Below, in pieces: positions 31,712 through 39,631 of a DNA stretch of 41,620 bases. The number at the start of each line of letters is the position of its first letter. The stretch's first letter is position 1. A program made the translations under genes and the position numbers. This DNA comes from Methanobacteriota archaeon. GTDB taxonomy: Archaea > Thermoplasmatota > E2 > JACPAO01 > JAHWKR01. The notes beneath the pieces were generated by a model, which was not told the DNA's origin, did not search any database, and saw nothing but the letters and a program-made list of their open reading frames with translations. The stretch is taken from assembly GCA_019347805.1 (NCBI GenBank), contig JAHWKR010000030.1, positions 1 to 41,620 on the forward strand, given 5' to 3'.

Positions 31712-32241
31712 CGCCGCGCGCGGCCGAGAAGGACCAGGCCGAGGACGAGCGCCGCGGGCAGAGAGGCGGTGGTGGTGGTCTGGACGTCCTGGGCGAGCGG
31801 GAGGACAGGTCCGGTGGAGACGTCGAGCGGGACGACCGGGCGGACGTGCTGGCTCAAGCCGCCTGAGGCGTCGGTGATGGTGAGTTCGGCGACGACAGGG
31901 AAACCGGCGGTCGTGATCGTGCCTGCCCAATGGGCGGCGCTGCGGCCATCGAGCGTGACAGCGGCGTCGGTCGTCTCCCCGGCGACGGTCCCGTCGGCGG
32001 TGTGGAGCCGGATGTGGATGGCGATGAGGTCCTCGACGCCGTTGCCGTCGGTCGAAGCGACGGCGTAGGTGTACGCTTCGGTCGCCGGGTCCCAGTGGGC
32101 GTGCCAGGTCAGCAATGCAGGTGTCGCGTTCTGGACCGTCGCCTGGGTCGTGACATCCTCCGCTTGCGCCGGCAGGGTCGCCAAGAGAAGCCCGGCGAGG
32201 GCGACGAAGAGCGGCAAGGATCGGACCACGCGGAAGGTCAC
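31618..32241 (-). CDS. Exported single-span surface protein
   Basis: A 207-residue protein with a signal peptide (LPLFVALAGLLLATLPAQA), a beta-rich Thr/Asp-rich domain of about 115 residues (AYTYAVASTDGNGVEDLIAI), a linker, a membrane span (ASLPAALVLGLVLLG) and an Arg/Gly-rich tail of about 35 residues. The architecture matches the convergent neighbour at 30290 and the secreted protein at 29256, so this may be a surface-protein locus. The start is GTG 32241 with CTATAAAT centred 29 nt upstream, a good leaderless promoter. The last 94 nt overlap the end of the convergent gene; both tails there are basic and low-complexity. Function unknown. Confidence 0.68.
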   Translation of the reverse strand: MTFRVVRSLPLFVALAGLLLATLPAQAEDVTTQATVQNATPALLTWHAHWDPATEAYTYAVASTDGNGVEDLIAIHIRLHTADGTVAGETTDAAVTLDGRSAAHWAGTITTAGFPVVAELTITDASGGLSQHVRPVVPLDVSTGPVLPLAQDVQTTTTASLPAALVLGLVLLGRARRHDRRFGGPPGRVRAGPVFARSGPGAAERRT

Positions 32242-32265
32242 GGCGGCAGACAGGCGTTGTCGGCA

Positions 32266-32273
32266 ATTTATAG
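32266..32273 (-). promoter_or_regulatory. TATA box of the gene at 31618-32241
   Basis: CTATAAAT on the minus strand, centred 29 nt before the GTG start at 32241; one of the best TATA matches in the window. Confidence 0.6.
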
Positions 32274-32372
32274 GTTGAGGGGGGTTTTTAGGAGATGGCG
32301 CGTAGGGGTTCTCAGGCCGCTCCAGGAGGGGATATGCCCCCTTTCCTGGGCAATTGTCAAAATCGGCATGAT

Positions 32373-32396
32373 GTCGAGTGGATATATCCGCTCGAC
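32373..32396. promoter_or_regulatory. 24-nt dyad centred on GGATATATCC
   Basis: The outer arms GTCGAG and CTCGAC flank GGATATATCC; the two 12-nt halves are complementary except for one G-T pair. It resembles a regulator-binding operator overlapping a TATA-like core. No start codon lies at the usual distance on either strand, so the controlled gene is unclear. Confidence 0.4.
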
Positions 32397-32629
32397 GAAT
32401 GGACGATTCTGCCAGTCATACACATTCTATCCCCAATTGGTTTATCATCAACGCCTATTGCGCCGGCTTGAGGTGTGGCCATCCCCAGGGCCTCGCCCTG
32501 GGTGTGATACCCCGTAGCAAAGTGGTGTGCCCCTTCCACGGAGGACCCGTGGTGGTGCTCAGACATCCGCCCCCGTGCCCCGGCTTGATACTTGGAGGTG
32601 TGGCGCCGAGACACGGAGGAGGAGGGTCT

Positions 32630-32659
32630 GGGAGGGGGGACCGACCGGTCCCTCCTCCC
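32630..32659 (+). promoter_or_regulatory. Strong leader hairpin before the gene at 32672
   Basis: A 13-bp stem with one mismatch and loop GACC ends 12 nt before the proposed GTG start. A CTTGATA element at about 32584-32590 would place it in the mRNA leader. Confidence 0.45.
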
Positions 32660-32671
32660 AGCTACCTTGTC

Positions 32672-33052
32672 GTGGTGGCAGGGAATCCCTTTTTCATCGA
32701 GCCCCGGCTGCGCGACGCCGTGGCCGGTTTTGACAAAGGACAGCGCGTCCCGCGCCTCGCCGAGGGCGCCGTCCTGGACGCGCGCCAGGTCGGCATCCTC
32801 GTCTCCGGCGCCGGCAGGGAGCGGACGGTGCGGCTGGTCGAGTACGATCCGACCATCACGCCTGGCATGGTCGGGCGTCTCGAGGCGATGGTCGAAGAGA
32901 AGGGCACGGGCGCCAAGCAGGTGCTCCTCTTCGCCCTCTCCACCGGGCTCCTCAAGACGTTCGAGGTGGAAGAGCGACACGGCAAGGCGACGATCACGGG
33001 AAGCCGTGGCGCCGGTTACACGGTCATCGAGGCAATCGACAAGACCACTTGA
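32672..33052 (+). CDS. Hypothetical small protein
   Basis: A 126-residue protein of alternating alpha/beta character (VVVAGNPFFIEPRLRDAV, then VGILVSGAGRERTVRLVEYD and QVLLFALSTGLLKTFEVEE). I chose GTG 32672 because the frame upstream of it translates to Pro/Gly/Arg-rich text and a strong hairpin lies immediately before. GTG 32675 is equivalent. No catalytic motif, signal peptide or span is visible and I do not recognise the family. It ends 16 nt from the stop of the convergent 676-residue protein gene. Confidence 0.5.
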   Translation: MVAGNPFFIEPRLRDAVAGFDKGQRVPRLAEGAVLDARQVGILVSGAGRERTVRLVEYDPTITPGMVGRLEAMVEEKGTGAKQVLLFALSTGLLKTFEVEERHGKATITGSRGAGYTVIEAIDKTT

Positions 33053-33068
33053 GCCACGCCTGCGATCG

Positions 33069-35099
33069 CTAGACCAGCCCAGGGGGCGCCGCCGCGTTCG
33101 GGTCCGGCAGCCAGGGATACTTGCGTCCCCAGCTTTCCCGTGCCAGTCGTTCGACCTCTTCGATACTATGCTCCGGGACGGCGTAGGTGTCGCCGACCTC
33201 GTACGGGTCGTAGTGGTAGGCGTAGAGCCGGGACGCGAACTGGTGGAACGGCAGCGACGATTCGCCTTCCTGCTCGCCGTGGCCTGTCACGCTCGTACGG
33301 ATCTTCTGTCCCCAATCCTGCCGTCCTTCGTTGTTCGGGTTGAAGAAGTAGGCGCGCAGCGTCCCGGTGGGGTCGGGTGCGACGCGTTGCAGCGACACGG
33401 CGTGGAACCCGAGGAGCACGCCCTGCGTGGTCGTGATGAGGAGTCCGACCGGGTTGGGATAGATGAGCGCGTGGCCGTCGTTGTAGTGCGGATGATGGCT
33501 GGCGTAGAAGAGCCGTACGAAGTCACGGTAATTGGTGACCGTGGCGGTGACCTTGTCGATGGCGGAGGAGAACCCGCTCGGGACGATGCGGCCGTAGAGT
33601 CCGGGGTTGACCCAGCGGTGGCCATCGTCGGTGCGCATCGCCACCCGTTTCATCATCTCGTCGTAGAGCGAATCGAGGTGCGGCACCAGGGTCAGCGAGA
33701 CGGGGTCCAGTTCCGGGTCGAGGTGCGGTGCCAATCCGGGCCCCAGCTCATCGGAGCGCATGAGGTCGCCTTCGAACGCCACCTCGACGACACCGTCGCG
33801 CGCGGCACGGGCGATGAGCTCCAACAGGTACCCGGGGCGGTGCTGGCTCCACATGGAGATGCCGCGTGCCGCCTGACAGGTCGGGTTGTTGCCCTGTCCG
33901 ACGCCGAGCGGTTGTCCGAGGACACGGATCGTGCCGGCGACGAGCACCTCGTTGGCGGTCGTCCCGTCGTCACGGTCACGGGTGGCAAGGAGCACCTTGC
34001 GGACGTCGGCGCGGATGGAGAGGTCGATGAGCCGACGCAATCCTCCGGCGACCGCGGGGCGGGACAGCAGTCCCCGTTCCAGGATCCGTGCGAGTCCGTA
34101 GAGCGTCTGGCAGGTCGTGGGATGGATGGCGACCCGTACCAGTTCGGCGGTGAGGTCCTGGTTCGCCTCCAACTCCGCACGACCACGATCGTCGAGCCCC
34201 AAGGCGTCGGCGAGGCGGGTCACGTCGGTGCGCACCAGGTGGCGCGCGAGGACCGCATGCTGTTCCGCGGCGAGGCCGGTTGCTCGGAGGCTCGCGGCGA
34301 AGTCCTCGATCTCGCGCGCGAGTTGCGCCGAGTGCATGTCCTTGATGGCCTTGCGGTAGTCGAGCGGGTCACGGACGGTGCGCGAGACCTTCGTCGGTCC
34401 GGTGATCGCTTCGACGAAGCGGCCGAGCGCGGGGTCGTCGGACGGTTCGGCGCCCGGCAGGTGGGCGACGAGGCGGATCATCTTCCGCACCTGGTGGGTC
34501 CAGATGGGCCGTTGGACGCAGATCTCCTCGATCTCGTTCACGACACGCTGCACGAGCCGTTCCACGGGGACGTTCCGGAGGATGTGCCGGAACAGGCTCG
34601 ACGCGGCTTGGGCGTCGAACGCGGGTCCGGTCCGTTCCGCTTCCGTGCTCGGGCCGAATAGGAGCGCCAGGTTGAGCGAGGTGATCTTCTCGAGGTAGGC
34701 CATCGCCTCCTCTGTGGTCGTCTTGCCGTTCGTCACGCGGCCCGTGGCGAGGGCGACCATGCGCAGGTCGGAGAGCGTCTCCATGGTCTGGCTGAGCCCG
34801 CCCGCCTTGAGCGTGCCACCGACAAGGGGCGGGGAGAGACGCGTCGTGTCTTCCCAGGGGCCGCCCACGAACACGCCCGCTTCCTCGAAGAGCGGAGCGC
34901 GTTCATCGAGCGCCTTGATGCCCCCGGACATGCCGAGGATGTCCGTGGCGATCTGCTGGATCTCCGTCTGGTAGCGGGGTTTGGCGAACCCGGGTGCGGT
35001 CTGGAGTTCCTCGAGGGCGTGGTCGAAACGGCGCAGGAGGTCGTCGAGACCGGGTGTGGTCTGCTGTGTGGATAGGTCGTCGGTCGGCACGCGGATCAA
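33069..35099 (-). CDS. Large protein with papain-like cysteine-protease signatures
   Basis: A 676-residue protein. The first 390 residues are mostly helical. The C-terminal 280 carry a papain-fold pattern: Cys408 in GVGQGNNPTCQAARG, His566 in LLGFHAVSLQRV, and Asn588 in RAYFFNPNNEGRQDWG, recalling the C...H-A-V...F-D-P-N layout of C39/C58-type peptidases. GHALIYPNPVG lies between them. The catalytic assignment is my inference from spacing and residues. I recall uncharacterised bacterial proteins with the same GQGNNPTCQ and NPNNEGRQDWG blocks, but the function is unknown. The start is TTG 35099, whose bases overlap the stop of the upstream ATP-grasp gene (TTGA); GTG 35090 is an alternative. 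Coupling to a ligase suggests a two-enzyme peptide or amide pathway. Confidence 0.75.
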   Translation of the reverse strand: MIRVPTDDLSTQQTTPGLDDLLRRFDHALEELQTAPGFAKPRYQTEIQQIATDILGMSGGIKALDERAPLFEEAGVFVGGPWEDTTRLSPPLVGGTLKAGGLSQTMETLSDLRMVALATGRVTNGKTTTEEAMAYLEKITSLNLALLFGPSTEAERTGPAFDAQAASSLFRHILRNVPVERLVQRVVNEIEEICVQRPIWTHQVRKMIRLVAHLPGAEPSDDPALGRFVEAITGPTKVSRTVRDPLDYRKAIKDMHSAQLAREIEDFAASLRATGLAAEQHAVLARHLVRTDVTRLADALGLDDRGRAELEANQDLTAELVRVAIHPTTCQTLYGLARILERGLLSRPAVAGGLRRLIDLSIRADVRKVLLATRDRDDGTTANEVLVAGTIRVLGQPLGVGQGNNPTCQAARGISMWSQHRPGYLLELIARAARDGVVEVAFEGDLMRSDELGPGLAPHLDPELDPVSLTLVPHLDSLYDEMMKRVAMRTDDGHRWVNPGLYGRIVPSGFSSAIDKVTATVTNYRDFVRLFYASHHPHYNDGHALIYPNPVGLLITTTQGVLLGFHAVSLQRVAPDPTGTLRAYFFNPNNEGRQDWGQKIRTSVTGHGEQEGESSLPFHQFASRLYAYHYDPYEVGDTYAVPEHSIEEVERLARESWGRKYPWLPDPNAAAPPGLV

Positions 35100-36343
35100 A
35101 CGTAGAAGTCGTGTTCCTCATAGCGTTTGAGGAGGGTGCGCATTCTTTCCGGGTCTTGCCCGAACAGGAAGACGGTGCCGTAGTGGTTGCCGAAGCCTTC
35201 GCGGCTCGCGACCTTGCCGGCGGCGGGCTCGAACAGGGTGTGGCGTTCGAAGTAGTCGTCGTTCTTCAGTTCGTCGGGCATGTCGAGCTTCTCGATCTTT
35301 TGTTTGCGCGGATAGATCATGAGGCAGCCCGCGTGGCCTTCGGCGCCGGTCACGGGTTGCGGGAACAGTTCGTCGAACGCGGCCTGTTCGGTGTCGGGAT
35401 CGCTCGCGAGGACCATGGCGTAGTAGGCGCTGAAGCCGTAGGCGCGTTCGATGAGGTCGAAGATGTGCCCACCGGGGACACGCGCGGCGACCTCCCCGAA
35501 CTTGACGTTGCCGTTCTTGGAGATGAACCACTCGGGATGCAGGAAGCCGTTCTCGACGCCGAACGCCTCGATGAGCTCCTCCATGGCCTCGACGATCTTC
35601 GGCCGGTATTCTTCCAGCTCCGGCGATGCGGGGATGAAGTTGGAGTGGCCGAGGCGCACGTACTCGGTGATGTTGAGGAACTTGATCTTGCCGCCATGGA
35701 CGAACGCCTCGCACGAGAACTCTTGTCCGGCGAGGTTCGATTCGGCAAGGAGCGGGAACTGGTCGTCGGGGATCTTGTCGATGTCCGCCTCGGTACGGAT
35801 GACGCGGTGGCCGACCGTCCCGGCGGCGGCGAACGGCTTGACATGGACAGGGTCGGAGGGTTCCTCGTCGAGCTTGAGGAGCGCCGCGTTGACACGCTTG
35901 AGGAACTTGCGCACGTCGTCCTTGTTCTCGACCTCCTCGAAGACGCCGACCTTGAGGCCATGGATCTGCGCCTTGCGCTTCATCATCGCCTTGTCGCGGA
36001 ACAGCAGTGAACGGTTGAAGAGGCGCGGGTTGCTCTGGAAGCGGGCGTTCAGGGCACCCGACCATTCCACGGTCTCCTCGTAGAGCGGCACGGCGAACTG
36101 CACGCCACGCTCCTCGAGCCGTTCATAGAGCTCGGTCGACCGTTCGTTCAGCTTCGAGAAGTCCCATGGTTCGTAAGCGAGCTTGTGCTCCTCCATGTAG
36201 GGCCCGAACTCGGGCGGGACGACCGCGATGAACGGACGGCCGTGCTTGTGGCACGCTTCCATCGCCTCGAGCGACCAGCCGAGTAGGGCGGTGCGGGCGT
36301 GCATCGTGCGCGGGGAATCGGTGGTGGTGGTCGTTTGCGGCAT
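35096..36343 (-). CDS. ATP-grasp carboxylate-amine ligase
   Basis: A 415-residue ATP-grasp enzyme. A Rossmann-like N-terminal part (ALLGWSLEAMEACHKHGRPF, VPLYEETVEWSGALNARF) precedes the grasp domain, with VHVKPFAAAGTVGHRVI (ATP-binding Lys and Gly-rich loop), QEFSCEAFVHGGKIKF, and the metal-binding ENGFLHPEWFISKNGNVKFGEVAARVPGG split over two strands. The arrangement is that of peptide or amino-acid ligases such as carnosine-synthase-like enzymes; the substrate is unknown. ATG 36343 is used. CTTATG at 36354-36359 lies too close to it, so either a box near 36393 is used or the true start is ATG 36304 (MHARTALLGWS). Its stop overlaps the start of the papain-like gene, forming a coupled operon. 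Confidence 0.82.
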   Translation of the reverse strand: MPQTTTTTDSPRTMHARTALLGWSLEAMEACHKHGRPFIAVVPPEFGPYMEEHKLAYEPWDFSKLNERSTELYERLEERGVQFAVPLYEETVEWSGALNARFQSNPRLFNRSLLFRDKAMMKRKAQIHGLKVGVFEEVENKDDVRKFLKRVNAALLKLDEEPSDPVHVKPFAAAGTVGHRVIRTEADIDKIPDDQFPLLAESNLAGQEFSCEAFVHGGKIKFLNITEYVRLGHSNFIPASPELEEYRPKIVEAMEELIEAFGVENGFLHPEWFISKNGNVKFGEVAARVPGGHIFDLIERAYGFSAYYAMVLASDPDTEQAAFDELFPQPVTGAEGHAGCLMIYPRKQKIEKLDMPDELKNDDYFERHTLFEPAAGKVASREGFGNHYGTVFLFGQDPERMRTLLKRYEEHDFYV

Positions 36344-36437
36344 GGACGGCGCCTCTTATGGGACGAGGAGGACGGTACAACGTGATGGTTTACAAAGGGG
36401 TTGGCGTCATGGCGGTGACCCGCCACACAAAACATGA

Positions 36438-36454
36438 CATATCAATAGGATATG
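36438..36454. promoter_or_regulatory. Short dyad CATATC-N5-GATATG
   Basis: A perfect 6-bp inverted repeat with a five-base spacer in the 200-nt gap between the Mrr-like gene and the ATP-grasp gene, about 90 nt before the latter's start. It could be an operator; nothing more supports it. The rest of this gap shows only the TATA-like boxes described for the ATP-grasp gene. Confidence 0.3.
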
Positions 36455-36542
36455 GTGTCGGGGAACGACGTAGCGCGGTAGAATTCCGTACACCCTTATC
36501 GGAATGATTGTGCCGTCGGACGAATTGGGGTAGCTGAAGCCG

Positions 36543-38075
36543 TCATACTCGCCCGGATTGGCCCATGGAGGGAAGAAAATCCTCGGTGACCGCTTGGTCC
36601 TGTCGATCTTCACCATGGTCAGCATCAGAAATCGGTGAGAAACCTCGATTCGCTGTCGCGTCTTGTGGAGGCCACATGGGGACGCCTTTCGGATATGCTA
36701 GTGGGTTCCCCTTTCGGGAGATACCAACGGGCCAGGCCCGGATTGAAAACGGCAACCATCCGACAGCAGTCACGCCGATATCCCAGTTCAAATGGACCCA
36801 CGCGGTCAATTCACCATGGATTGCGGCAGTCACCGTAGCGAGGAAGCCGAATAGGCCAGGTGCTGCCAACCGATGCCAGGCCCGCTTTGCTTCAAATGGT
36901 GCACAAGTAGGGCAAAAACTGCTTTTGTTGCTTACGCGTATATGCCGTCGGCACAAAGTCGCGGAACAAGCTTCGCACGTCCCAGATTCTGGTCGCAAAA
37001 GAGTACGACGATGGACGGAGCGATGGCAAACACCGCAAATGGTTTGGGTATCCGGCGTTACAGTACCGCCACATACACTACATGAAGAGAGTTCACCACA
37101 TTTGAGGTGTAGCTCTGTCGATGTCTCGACAAGTTCTCCTTCGTAAGCCTCCCCGAGCCCCGCGATTCTGACCCGTTGATGGGGGACATACAGGAGTTTG
37201 GTCGAGTTCAACTGGATGTTCCGTTTCCCGGGAGAGATCTTCTTAGTGTAGTTGACATTGTTTTTTCCTGTGTAATTAACGTGTTCAACCAAGTGATTTG
37301 AGAGGCCGTCTTTCAATGCCTTTAGGGCGTCTGTCATCTGCAAACGTGGGACCGCCGCATGCCCTTTTGAAGCGTGGATTACAGCAGATAGCTCGATGGG
37401 CTGTGGAAAATCCGGCCAAATGCCTGGGATATTGCCTGTGGACCATTTCCGGCCGTCGATCGTGATCCAACACTCTCCTTCCCAGGCGGCACTTTGTGTT
37501 CCGATTGCTGTGTTCGCTTCTCCGTATGCTGAGAATTGTGACACAAAATATCCGACATATTCAGTCTGACGCGAAACGTCTACCCGTGGCCATGCACCTT
37601 GTGGAGGACGAAATTTCTCAGGGCCAAGGATTGAACCGATCACCAGCGGTGGGAATTCTCCGTCTGCGGTCGTCGGGATCGCAAGTCCCCCAGCAGAAGC
37701 TTCGGTGACCGAGATGCCGAGTCGTTGCGCAGTGATGGCCAAACGGTTCCCATCGAAGAGTTCGATGGAGACATCCGTTAGGCGATTGGCATATTCGACA
37801 GCCTCGGCTGAAATGCGACCGGTTGTGAGGACCATGCCTCTTCGCGACCTGCCGGTAATAAGGGCGCTATGGAGCTTTTGGACGATAGGTCGGCCAACGG
37901 TGCCACGAGGATAGTGCTTGCACTCCACAATAATGAGCCCGTCAGGGTGATGAATGAGAAGGTCTCGGCCCTCATCGCTCCCTCCGCCGGTCATCTCCAC
38001 GGTACACTGGAAATGCCGCTCCATCACCAATTTGCACCACTCCTCAAAGGAAGCAGGTGACAGGCTTGTCAACAT
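36543..38075 (-). CDS. Mrr-like restriction endonuclease with zinc ribbons and membrane segments
   Basis: A 510-residue protein. Residues 1-125 form a PD-(D/E)xK nuclease domain of the Mrr/RecB-like type: FEEWCKLVMERHF, GGGSDEGRDLLI with D38, and GLIIVECKHYPRG with E51 and K53, then the conserved Q of VQKLHSAL. A beta-rich middle follows. The C-terminal third has Cys/His clusters (SCSVCGGTVTPDTQTICGVC, GTCEACSATLCRRH, SFCPTC) like zinc ribbons or a RING-type knot, then two hydrophobic stretches (APGLFGFLATVTAAIHG, VTAVGWLPFSI). Such enzymes often cut modified foreign DNA; no methyltransferase lies nearby. CTTTATCA at 38102-38109 is centred 30 nt before the ATG. Composition is clearly less GC-rich than the neighbours, suggesting recent transfer. 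Confidence 0.8.
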   Translation of the reverse strand: MLTSLSPASFEEWCKLVMERHFQCTVEMTGGGSDEGRDLLIHHPDGLIIVECKHYPRGTVGRPIVQKLHSALITGRSRRGMVLTTGRISAEAVEYANRLTDVSIELFDGNRLAITAQRLGISVTEASAGGLAIPTTADGEFPPLVIGSILGPEKFRPPQGAWPRVDVSRQTEYVGYFVSQFSAYGEANTAIGTQSAAWEGECWITIDGRKWSTGNIPGIWPDFPQPIELSAVIHASKGHAAVPRLQMTDALKALKDGLSNHLVEHVNYTGKNNVNYTKKISPGKRNIQLNSTKLLYVPHQRVRIAGLGEAYEGELVETSTELHLKCGELSSCSVCGGTVTPDTQTICGVCHRSVHRRTLLRPESGTCEACSATLCRRHIRVSNKSSFCPTCAPFEAKRAWHRLAAPGLFGFLATVTAAIHGELTAWVHLNWDIGVTAVGWLPFSIRAWPVGISRKGNPLAYPKGVPMWPPQDATANRGFSPISDADHGEDRQDQAVTEDFLPSMGQSGRV

Positions 38076-38101
38076 TCCGCACGAAGCATGTCATGGTGAA
38101 T

Positions 38102-38109
38102 TGATAAAG
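38102..38109 (-). promoter_or_regulatory. TATA box of the Mrr-like gene
   Basis: CTTTATCA on the minus strand, centred 30 nt before the ATG at 38075, giving a nearly leaderless transcript. Confidence 0.5.
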
Positions 38110-38190
38110 ATTGGCCGAATCGTCATGGAGCACCACCTTAGGTGCCTCACAGAAGGGGGAGAACACTCATTCGTCCATCGAAGAGCAGAA

Positions 38191-39513
38191 TCATCCTTGC
38201 AATTCGACGGATCTCGGTCGGATGACCTCGAGCCCCCCGCAATAGGGCTGGAGCGCTTCGGGCACCTTGACGCTCCCGTCCGCTTGTTGGTGGTTCTCCA
38301 ACAGGGCCACGAGGGTGCGTTGGGTGGCGATGGCCGTGGAGTTCAACGTGTGGACGATGCGGGTCTCCTTGCCGGGTGAGTCGCGGGTGCGGATGTTCCA
38401 ACGCCGGGCCTGGTAGTCGGTGCAGTTGCTGCACGACACGACCTCGCGGAAGGTGCCTTGGACCGGCATCCAGGCTTCCATGTCGTATTTCTTGGCGGCC
38501 ACGGTACCGAGGTCGCCGGTGCAGATGTTGACGATGCGGTAGGGGATCTCGAGCGCCTGGTAGAGCTCTTCGGCGTTCTGGATGAGTTCTTCGTGCAGGT
38601 CCCACGAGGTCTTCCCCTCGCCCGGCGCGCCTTCTTTCGGCTGCGGGTCGGAGAAGACGAACTGTTCGACTTTCTGGAACTGGTGCACGCGGAAGATGCC
38701 ACGGGTGTCCTTGCCGTGCGCGCCGGCCTCTTTGCGGAAGCAGGGCGAGACGCCGACGTATTTGAGCGGCAGGAGGTCGGGGTTGAGGATCTCGTCCATG
38801 TGGTAGGCGCCGAGGGCATGTTCGCTGGTGGCGATGAGGTAGAGGTCCTCGTCCTCGATCTTGTAGATGACCTCCTCGAAGTCGGCGAGGTCGGTGGCCC
38901 CTTCGATGGCCTCCCGGCGCAGCATGTAGGGCGGTTCGATGGCGGTGTAGCCTTTTTTGACGAGGGACGCGAGGGCGAACTGGGCGAGCGCCTGGCTGAT
39001 GAGGACCAGTTCGTTCTTGAGGTAGAAGAAGCGGGCGCCGGCGACGCGCGCGGCGCGTTCGATGTCGGCGACGTCCAACGATTCCAGGAGGTCGACGTGC
39101 GAGACGGCCTCGAACGGATGCGGCTCGCACTTGCCCCAGCGGCGCACCTCGACGTTCTCGGTGTCGTCCTTGCCGACCGGCACCGATTCGTGCATGAGGT
39201 TGGGGAGGCGTCTGAGGAGGGTGTCGCGCTTGGCGATGGCCTCTTCGACGTTGTTCTCCAGTTCGCCGATCTCGGCGGAGACCTGTTTCATGCGCGCAAG
39301 GAGTGCTGCGCCTTCGGGGGTCCCTTTGACCTTGGGGATCTCTTTCGCGGTGCGGTTGCGCTCGGCGCGCAGCTCTTCGAGCCGTTTGAGGGCGTCGCGC
39401 CATGCCTGGTCGAGACCGATGACCTCGTCGACGGCGCTCGGGTCGCGGCCACGCTTGTCGAGGTCGGCCCGCACGACGTCGGGGGTCTCGCGGAAGAGCT
39501 TGATGTCGAGCAT
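38191..39513 (-). CDS. serS: Seryl-tRNA synthetase
   Basis: A 440-residue class II synthetase charging tRNA-Ser. The N-terminal tRNA-binding domain (about 1-110) contains the long antiparallel coiled coil (LKRLEELRAERNRTAKEIPK, MKQVSAEIGELENNVEEAI). The catalytic core has motif 2 (VSPCFRKEAGAHGKDTRGIF, then RVHQFQKVEQF), the serine-site region EEAxPVP replaced here by DMEAWMPVQG, and motif 3 (LNSTAIATQRTLVALLENHQ). It is of the common bacterial/archaeal type, not the rare methanogen zinc type. The start MLDIKLFRETP at 39513 is standard; a T-run (CCTTTTTCC) lies about 33 nt upstream. The frame extends 52 codons but without family similarity. Confidence 0.95.
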   Translation of the reverse strand: MLDIKLFRETPDVVRADLDKRGRDPSAVDEVIGLDQAWRDALKRLEELRAERNRTAKEIPKVKGTPEGAALLARMKQVSAEIGELENNVEEAIAKRDTLLRRLPNLMHESVPVGKDDTENVEVRRWGKCEPHPFEAVSHVDLLESLDVADIERAARVAGARFFYLKNELVLISQALAQFALASLVKKGYTAIEPPYMLRREAIEGATDLADFEEVIYKIEDEDLYLIATSEHALGAYHMDEILNPDLLPLKYVGVSPCFRKEAGAHGKDTRGIFRVHQFQKVEQFVFSDPQPKEGAPGEGKTSWDLHEELIQNAEELYQALEIPYRIVNICTGDLGTVAAKKYDMEAWMPVQGTFREVVSCSNCTDYQARRWNIRTRDSPGKETRIVHTLNSTAIATQRTLVALLENHQQADGSVKVPEALQPYCGGLEVIRPRSVELQG

Positions 39514-39601
39514 GGCGCTGGGCCGGGGGATTCGGGGGGTCCGGAAAAAGGTTGGGAGGTGTGCCTTCAGGAGGGCTGGATGGCGCGTGTGCAAGAAGCT
39601 T

Positions 39602-39608
39602 GATAAGG
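39602..39608 (+). promoter_or_regulatory. TATA-like box of the zinc-ribbon protein gene
   Basis: GATAAGG centred 28 nt before the ATG at 39632, in the divergent gap with serS. Confidence 0.5.
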
Positions 39609-39631
39609 TAGGGTCCCGGCTGACGGTCCGG

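Larger units (their letters stand above)
32279..32671. other. Gene-free interval rich in dyads and hairpins
   Basis: About 390 nt without a convincing gene. It holds a 24-nt near-palindrome at 32373-32396, a short hairpin CCCAGGGC-CTC-GCCCTGGG at 32484-32502, a 6-bp hairpin at 32536-32552 and a 13-bp hairpin at 32630-32659. A continuous reading frame crosses it, but its translation looks random. None of the RNA families whose core motifs I know (tRNA, SRP RNA, RNase P RNA) is recognisable. Confidence 0.5.

Noticed and set aside
32461..32606. Apparent direct repeat CCGGCTTGA...GGTGTGGC at about 32462-32479 and 32580-32604
   Set aside because: The shared blocks are short and differently spaced, so chance in GC-rich sequence is likely.
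32378..32671. N-terminal extension of the small protein at 32672 back to an ATG at 32378 or 32399
   Set aside because: The added 98 residues look random (Pro, Gly, Arg, His), cross three hairpins, and an upstream TATA-like core would be too close to these ATGs.
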